Below are positions 58,943 to 64,000 of a stretch of DNA of 64,000 nt, piece after piece. The DNA is from Monoplex corrugatus (taxonomy: Eukaryota > Mollusca > Gastropoda > Littorinimorpha > Ranellidae): NCBI GenBank assembly GCA_030674185.1, contig CM060312.1, positions 51,365,807 to 51,429,806 on the forward strand. The letters are read 5' to 3'. The number at the start of each line of letters is the position of its first letter. Positions within the stretch are counted from its first letter, which is position 1. The position numbers were made by a program, and so were the translations under genes. The notes below the pieces were generated by a model. It did no database searches and was not told the origin of the DNA. It saw nothing but the letters and a program-made list of their open reading frames with translations.

Positions 58943-59730
58943 GGAGAAGGGGTAGGGGAGAGAATCCAGGAAGGAAACAGAGACAAAAAGCTGGGGGAGG
59001 AAACAAGGTGCCAGTGGGGAAAAGCAACAGGCTGTGCGTACGAGACTCCAGGAGGCCAGAGCCTAGGTGAAAAGCGCAGGGGACTTCTTTCTTTGCGTTC
59101 GCCATCTACATGGTCAGGCCACATCCTGTGATAGATTGTGGTCGTCTTTTCCAGTTTCTGCACGCTGCTATGGAGCGCGGTGCTCACTGATTGGAGTTGC
59201 AGTTGGCCCACACGCGCACCTGGGTACAAGGAGTTTGAGGGGGCAAAATGCTCAAGACCAAAGCGTGTAAGGGACCAGAAGAAGGGAGACTGAGCTTGAT
59301 GAACAAATGACTGGGGCTGGGGAGGGAGGGGGTAGAAGGGGGGGGGGGGCGATATGCTTAAAGGTGGTGGGGGACAGGAGGCAAAAGACAAGCAACAAGG
59401 GACCTTATGCGAGGAGGGGAAACGGTCGGGAGGCCAGATGCCAGCTGGCGGGCGACTGGGTGGTGGCAAAACACGTAGGGACAAGGGCCTGGAGGTGGAG
59501 TATGGTTAAACCTGGGAAAGAAGGAGCCCGTTAGTAAAACAACAACAACAACAACAAACAAACAAAAAACAAAAGGGTATAGGGACATATGTTCGTGGGG
59601 ATTGTTTAGAGGGTGGGAGCAAAAAGCCAGGACACAAAGTGGCAGATGGTCGCGGCCTTGTGGAAAGGCCCAGGGAACAGAGAGCTTGCGGGCAAAGACC
59701 TGGGTGCAAGGAACGATGAAGGACAACGGG
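58943..59730. other. Purine-rich, low-complexity stretch
   Basis: G/A-rich DNA with G runs (59338-59349) and an AAC repeat (59538-59573). Recurring phrases such as GGGACAGGAGGCAAAAG and GCCAGGACACAAAGTGGCAG suggest an old, diverged tandem array. The long Pro/Leu/Ser-rich frame on the other strand (58822-59484) is a composition artefact. Confidence 0.5.
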
Positions 59731-59734
59731 CCTG

Positions 59735-60362
59735 AACACTGCCTTTGCGAAGAAATGTATGTATTTACCTAAGCAAGGGGATAAGTTCAAATATCTGGGA
59801 ACGGTTATCTCACCTGACGGCAGATGCTCATCAGAAATAGCCAGCAGAATTGGCCAAGTCAAAACAGCATTCAAGAAGATGAAAAGCATTCTTACCAACA
59901 AATGTCTCAATTAATATCAGGAAGAGAGTTCTTGAATGTTAGATAGAACCGATAATGTTATACGGTTGTCAGGCGTGGACAGTCAACACGCAAAGCCAGA
60001 ACAAGATTGAGGCAGCCGAAATGAGGTTTCTAAGAAGAATGTTGACAGTTCTATGGACAGCAAAGAAAACAAGCGATACAGTCTTGATGGAGACAGACAC
60101 AAGAGGATCATTGATAAGGAAGATTAGGAAAAGACAAGCAACATTTATAGGCCATTTTATGAGGAAAGGGGAATTAGAACACCTGGTTGCAACAGGAAAG
60201 GTGAAGGGAAAGAGAGCACCAGGTAGACCCAGGGAGAAAATATTGGACGGTCATGCAGGGTGGCTGAGGACAGAGAGGGTGGAAGATGTGCTTGCGGCGA
60301 CAAGGGATAGATGCATATGTAGGGCCATGATCACGAACGCCATGCGGCAGGGCACATGATGA
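59735..60362 (+). pseudogene. 5'-truncated LINE, C-terminal RT region and tail
   Basis: Starts within an RT-downstream segment (DKFKYLGTVISPDGRCSSEI, ASRIGQVKTAFKKMK). It breaks by a stop and frameshift near 59910-59950, then runs open for 134 codons (LYGCQAWTVN, EMRFLRRML, RQATFIGHFMRKGELEHLV, APGRPREKILDG, MRQGT) into a (GAT)n tail. The tail and last 70 codons match the insertion at 28254-28484. A diverged flank GATGAAGG.ACA (59714 and 60360) may be its target duplication. Confidence 0.8.
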
Positions 60363-60610
60363 TGATGAAGGGGACAGTGGCGACAAGAGGCCAACAGCCA
60401 GGACACTAAGTGGCAGAGCCCTGAAGTCAAAATGACAGGTAGTAAGAGGACTGAGGGGCAAGAGAACTGTGATCAAAAAGTCACTGAGATGGTGGGTATT
60501 TGGGGAAAAGGGCCAGGGGTTAAGAACGTGATGAGGTGTTAGTGGGAAACATGGTGTCCTTAAGTAGAAACCCAGAGACTAGGGCCCGGAAATAAACTTC
60601 AAACTTCAAG
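60363..60610. other. Purine-rich stretch between LINE and SINE insertions
   Basis: Continues the G/A-rich composition of 58943-59730, including GCCAGGACACTAAGTGGCAG, which matches a phrase at 59625. Confidence 0.45.
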
Positions 60611-61123
60611 ACCAGTCGCCGTAGTGGTTAGCGCAACAGACTGCAGATTGGAAGGTTGTCGGTTCGAATCCCCATCATCAGTCCCTTCAAAAATATTTGT
60701 GGGATTTTTCGCCTCTAACGGCTCCTACCCAGTGTTGGGCGTGCTATGGGCTCTTTGGGAAGACTGGGACCACAGTCGAGTCTCATCCACTTCACGGATG
60801 CGTCATTGAGAGTGTTGCTCAAATCTTCTGACCAGCACTGCAGGTGTCTGTATCTCTCCGGCCTGGTTGACGCCAGGATATATTATTATAGTAAGCGCAG
60901 AGTACAGCCCTGTCACGCAGTCTCAATTCTAGATGGAACTCCATAGCATCATAATTATCTTCATCGACATCATCATCTTCGCATTGTAAAAACTGTTCCA
61001 GCTTCTGTGGCCATTAAGGTGGCGTAGAAAATGGGACGACAAAAAAGTGAGCACAAAGGTAATCTCTTTGAGTGCAATGATCCTATAAACAAAAAAATAA
61101 TAATAAAATAAATAAAAATGTCC
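60611..61123 (+). mobile_element. tRNA-derived SINE, copy 2 (~513 bp)
   Basis: Same head and body as copy 1: CAGTCGCCGTAGTGGTTAGC, B box GGTTCGAATCC, and an (A/T)-rich tail (61085-61120). Flanked by AACTTCAA at 60602-60609 and 61124-61131, a likely target-site duplication. Small indels relative to copy 1 indicate independent insertions. Confidence 0.88.
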
Positions 61124-61131
61124 AACTTCAA

Positions 61132-61539
61132 AACGGTTTACAGCTCAAGAATAACAGCATTTGGTTCCACTGGGCCTGTTTTACAGCTGGTCCTTAAATT
61201 GCTACACTATACATGTAAACATACAGACATACAACTGAAACGCATTTAAAATGTACGAAGAGTGGAGGACTGTAAAAATGAATACCTAAATAAATTACAG
61301 ACATAAAAACAAAGAAAAGTAAGAACCTGAAGTATTAAAAACAAACAACGAAGAGAAAGAGAGAGTGGGAGGCGGGTGGTGGTCTGGGGCAAAAGAACAG
61401 ATGACAGATGGCTGATGAGCACTTACAGAGCCAGAAAAGTTTAACAAGAACAGCTGCAATGATGACAAATCGAAAGTGAGAGGTTACTTACAGCAGTTTG
61501 GGCAGCGGCACTAGAAGCTCACCTCACAGCTGTTTCACA
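61132..61539. other. Non-coding stretch
   Basis: No feature identified. Confidence 0.4.
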
Positions 61540-61559
61540 CACACACACTCACACGCACA

Positions 61560-61596
<37 letters not shown>

Positions 61597-61690
61597 AACA
61601 TACACACACATACACGCACACGCGCACGCACGCGCACACGCATACACACACGTACAAACATATATACGCACGTAAATACATGCTCAAGTA
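61540..61690. repeat. (CA)n/(CACG)n repeat
   Basis: (CA)n at 61540-61591, grading into alternating CACG/CATA purine-pyrimidine sequence. It is Z-DNA-prone around 61610-61640. Confidence 0.9.
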
Positions 61691-62767
61691 CGTGCGCGCA
61701 AGTGCATGCACACGCACGCTAGTGCACCAAATCACATCACAGCAAGCTGTGCCTCACACTCTTCCCCAAAGCAAACATACGTAAAGACTTTCAAATGAAG
61801 ACATTAAAAACTTTTAAAAACTTGTGTATACAGACATTTTAATATCTTAATCATCTTAAGCAAACTATAAAAAATCTGCATCGAACAGACAGCATGTTGT
61901 TTTTCTGCTCTTAAGTTCGTTTTACAAAATAGAAAAGATATGTCAAAAATAAACCAATTGCATTATTAAATCACAGACTCTCAGCTGATTTCAATGCTTG
62001 GAACATTCACTGACTATGTACAACAGATCATGAATTAAATAATCAGATACAATTGCCATGGATTAATTCAATAAATGCCAATAATTTATAATAAAACGCA
62101 TTTTCATGGAGAATCAACAGAAAAATTAACAGAAGAGAGAAATAGAGAAAGAGAGAGACAGAGAGAGAGAGAGGGAGGAGGGTAAAAAAGTTATTGACTT
62201 CTCTGGCCTCTTCACTGTTTTATATAAGAATCGACTCACTGATGGACTCATAGCCTGTCAGTCAAACATCAGAATTAGAATACAAAGTTAAGTCAACAAC
62301 ACAGAAGCATTTTGTACAGAAGGAATTAAAATATTGTATGCACAAAAAAAAAAGGAAAAGCTGGGGGAGGGGGGGTACCAGTCTCAATGGCGAGGGTTGT
62401 TACAGGTGTTAATATATCTTTGCTATATTTGATGGAAGTCAGTGGATCAGCAAGTATATATGGGTGCGCTTCAGATTTTGTTCTTCGTTTGAAAAAATCC
62501 ATGTGATTGGATGACGTGGTGATGTGGAATAGTTAAAAGAAATCCTTCAAAATCATGAGATTGTAGGGAATGAGGTGCTAAAGACCTCAACTTCTCCCTG
62601 GGCCAACATTATGAGGGTGACAGCCTCTTTACCATAGGGCAGGGGATGTGGTGAGGAGACTGAAAAATATTGCGACCCTTATTTTTGTCCTTTCGGAATC
62701 TGGAAATCGCTGCTGTCTGAAGATAAAAGAAAAGCAGGAAATGTCTATGTTTGTTTGTTTGCTTGTT
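61691..62767. other. Downstream flank of the minus-strand CaaX gene
   Basis: AT-rich with a GA-rich patch (62130-62180). It could include distal 3' UTR of the minus-strand gene. No other feature seen. Confidence 0.35.
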
Positions 62768-62773
62768 TTATTT
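62768..62773 (-). terminator. Candidate polyadenylation signal for the CaaX gene
   Basis: AATAAA on the minus strand, about 200 nt after the stop codon at 62974-62976. Confidence 0.4.
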
Positions 62774-62973
62774 TGAGAAGACGACAGTCACTGTAGTTCC
62801 AAATTCTGTTCATACTGTCACATCATTGGGCCAATTATACCAAAACAGATCATTAGTATAAAAATAGATGTACGCTTTTAAAAAAAAATGTCAGCCATGA
62901 CACAAAAGTGCGGAAATGTCTGATCTTAGATTGTTGATGTTGTCATGGTAACAAAACGATATTCTGTAGTAGT

Positions 62974-64000
62974 TTACATGATGGCGCAGGTTTTAGACTG
63001 TGGTGTAGGGGGTTCCGCTCGTGCGGCAGCCTCACTGCTGATGGCTGCTTGATGTTCTGCGGCTGTCAGTCGGGACTGTGTTTCTTGAAGATCTTCCTGC
63101 AGCTTCTGCAGCTTCTTTTCTTTCTTCGTGTCTTCCTCCGATAACACGGCAAGGCGTTCCTGCAGGTCTTTGACCTTGGCGTCGTTCTCCTGGCCTGACT
63201 TGGTCTGGTCTCTGAGTTGTGACACCTCTGATTCCAGCTCCTTGATGCGGGCTTCCAGCTTCTGGCATTTCTCGCTCAGCATGCTTGCCTCTAGCTCCCA
63301 GTGTTTGCTTCCTTCCTCTAGGGACATATAACGACCTTTCAATACGTCCAACTCTTTCTGCAGCTGTTCTTTTTCGTCAGTAGCTTTCTGTATGGCTCCT
63401 TTTTCGATGTTTTGCTCGGTTACTGAGGATTCAACAAACGTTTCTTCTTCTGATTTCCACTGGCCTTGACCTCTGGAATTTTCTCCTCCGTCATTTTGCA
63501 GTTCACTGCGGTCTTCACCCCGGTATTCCCCTCTCTCCTCCACTTGACTTCGTCCGTCAAAAGTTGTGACTGCGCTTGGGACAGGGATGACAGAGCCTAC
63601 CTCAGCCCGACCCTCATCGTTAGCGCTAGGAGAGGGGGACTTGGTGCCTTGTGTGCTGGGTTCTTCTGCTGCAGTCTGAGCAGCAGCAGCTGTTTCAGGC
63701 TCTGTTCCCAAAGCTGAGCTTACTCCTCTGTCAGACTTTTCTGACGTCTCCGAATGAAAGTCATCATCGTACTCCTCCGTTGTAGTGGATGGTCTGATTT
63801 CAGCCGCCTGTACGTCAAGGGTCTCATCCTTTTCGCTGGTCACAGGCGGGGCCGGGGCCGAGCTGTCGGTGACGTCTTCGCTCTTCTGCGCATTTTCACC
63901 GCCGTCTTTTGCTTCTGCTATTGCTGTGACTGCTTCAATCTCTTCCTTCTGAATCATTTCCCCTTCTCCACAGTCGGTGGGAACATCGGGAGCTTCTGTG
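62974..64000 (-). CDS. Acidic coiled-coil protein with C-terminal CaaX box (last exon, partial)
   Basis: A minus-strand frame is open from the right edge for 341 codons to TAA at 62974-62976. Counting from the Met at 63957, residues 1-180 are disordered and rich in E, D, S, T and A (including EEYDDDFHSETSEKSD). Residues ~185-305 form a heptad-repeat coiled coil (EKEQLQKELDVLKGRYMSLE, ARIKELESEVSQLRDQ, KKLQKLQEDLQETQSRL). The last residues are TPQSKTCAIM. CAIM is a canonical CaaX motif; Met at X favours farnesylation, which would anchor the protein to membranes. The frame is still open upstream of that Met, so the true start is off-window. I do not recognise the orthologue. The DDDF-type acidic motif is reminiscent of some ciliary/centrosomal proteins, which is weak inference. 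Confidence 0.85.
   Translation of the reverse strand, partial: TEAPDVPTDCGEGEMIQKEEIEAVTAIAEAKDGGENAQKSEDVTDSSAPAPPVTSEKDETLDVQAAEIRPSTTTEEYDDDFHSETSEKSDRGVSSALGTEPETAAAAQTAAEEPSTQGTKSPSPSANDEGRAEVGSVIPVPSAVTTFDGRSQVEERGEYRGEDRSELQNDGGENSRGQGQWKSEEETFVESSVTEQNIEKGAIQKATDEKEQLQKELDVLKGRYMSLEEGSKHWELEASMLSEKCQKLEARIKELESEVSQLRDQTKSGQENDAKVKDLQERLAVLSEEDTKKEKKLQKLQEDLQETQSRLTAAEHQAAISSEAAARAEPPTPQSKTCAIM

Noticed and set aside
58822..59910. Pro/Leu/Ser-rich minus frames of 122-220 codons
   Set aside because: They run antisense to purine-rich low-complexity DNA and cross a SINE tail and a LINE boundary.

Overview
This is a window of animal nuclear DNA. It has spliced genes with GT-AG introns, very abundant (TG)n, (TC)n and poly-G tracts, decayed non-LTR retrotransposons, tRNA-derived SINEs and MITE-like elements. 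The repeat style and the endonuclease/reverse-transcriptase family point to a lophotrochozoan, most likely a mollusc. That placement is an inference from the overall character of the sequence, not from a species-specific marker.

Three protein-coding loci are supported. (1) Positions 1-735, minus strand: a 245-codon internal exon of an Asn/Thr/Gln/Leu-rich low-complexity protein that continues off the left edge; its 5' end may lie near 16.7-17.4 kb. (2) Positions 20208-43896, plus strand: a complete seven-exon gene for STIMATE/TMEM110, the multi-pass ER membrane protein that promotes STIM1-dependent store-operated calcium entry. All six introns can be placed to the base and the frame is continuous over 303 codons. 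(3) Positions 62974-64000, minus strand: the last exon of an acidic, coiled-coil protein ending in a CaaX prenylation box (CAIM); it continues off the right edge.

The rest is mostly mobile-element debris. STIMATE introns 1 and 3 hold two near-full-length copies of one APE-endonuclease LINE in opposite orientations: copy A, 21.5-25.5 kb, minus; copy B, 29.8-35.7 kb, plus. Copy B is cut by a 2,028-bp DNA transposon with CAC...GTG terminal inverted repeats and a 4-bp TGAT target duplication, and copy A supplies the matching empty site. Other elements are a C-terminal fragment of a restriction-like-endonuclease LINE (8.6-9.5 kb), two related mariner-type transposase relics (14.2 and 28.6-29.1 kb), short LINE 3' ends with target-site duplications, two copies of a ~515-bp tRNA-derived SINE (58.4 and 60.6 kb), a second SINE-like family (8.4 and 13.5 kb), a TTAA-flanked MITE in STIMATE intron 6, and a small family of hairpin elements at 53.8-58.1 kb.

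There are several minisatellites: 33 bp at 29.2 kb, 29 bp at 54.8 kb, 32 bp at 56.65 kb and 149 bp at 57.0 kb. Long open frames inside (TG)n, (TC)n or purine-rich DNA were not accepted as genes.
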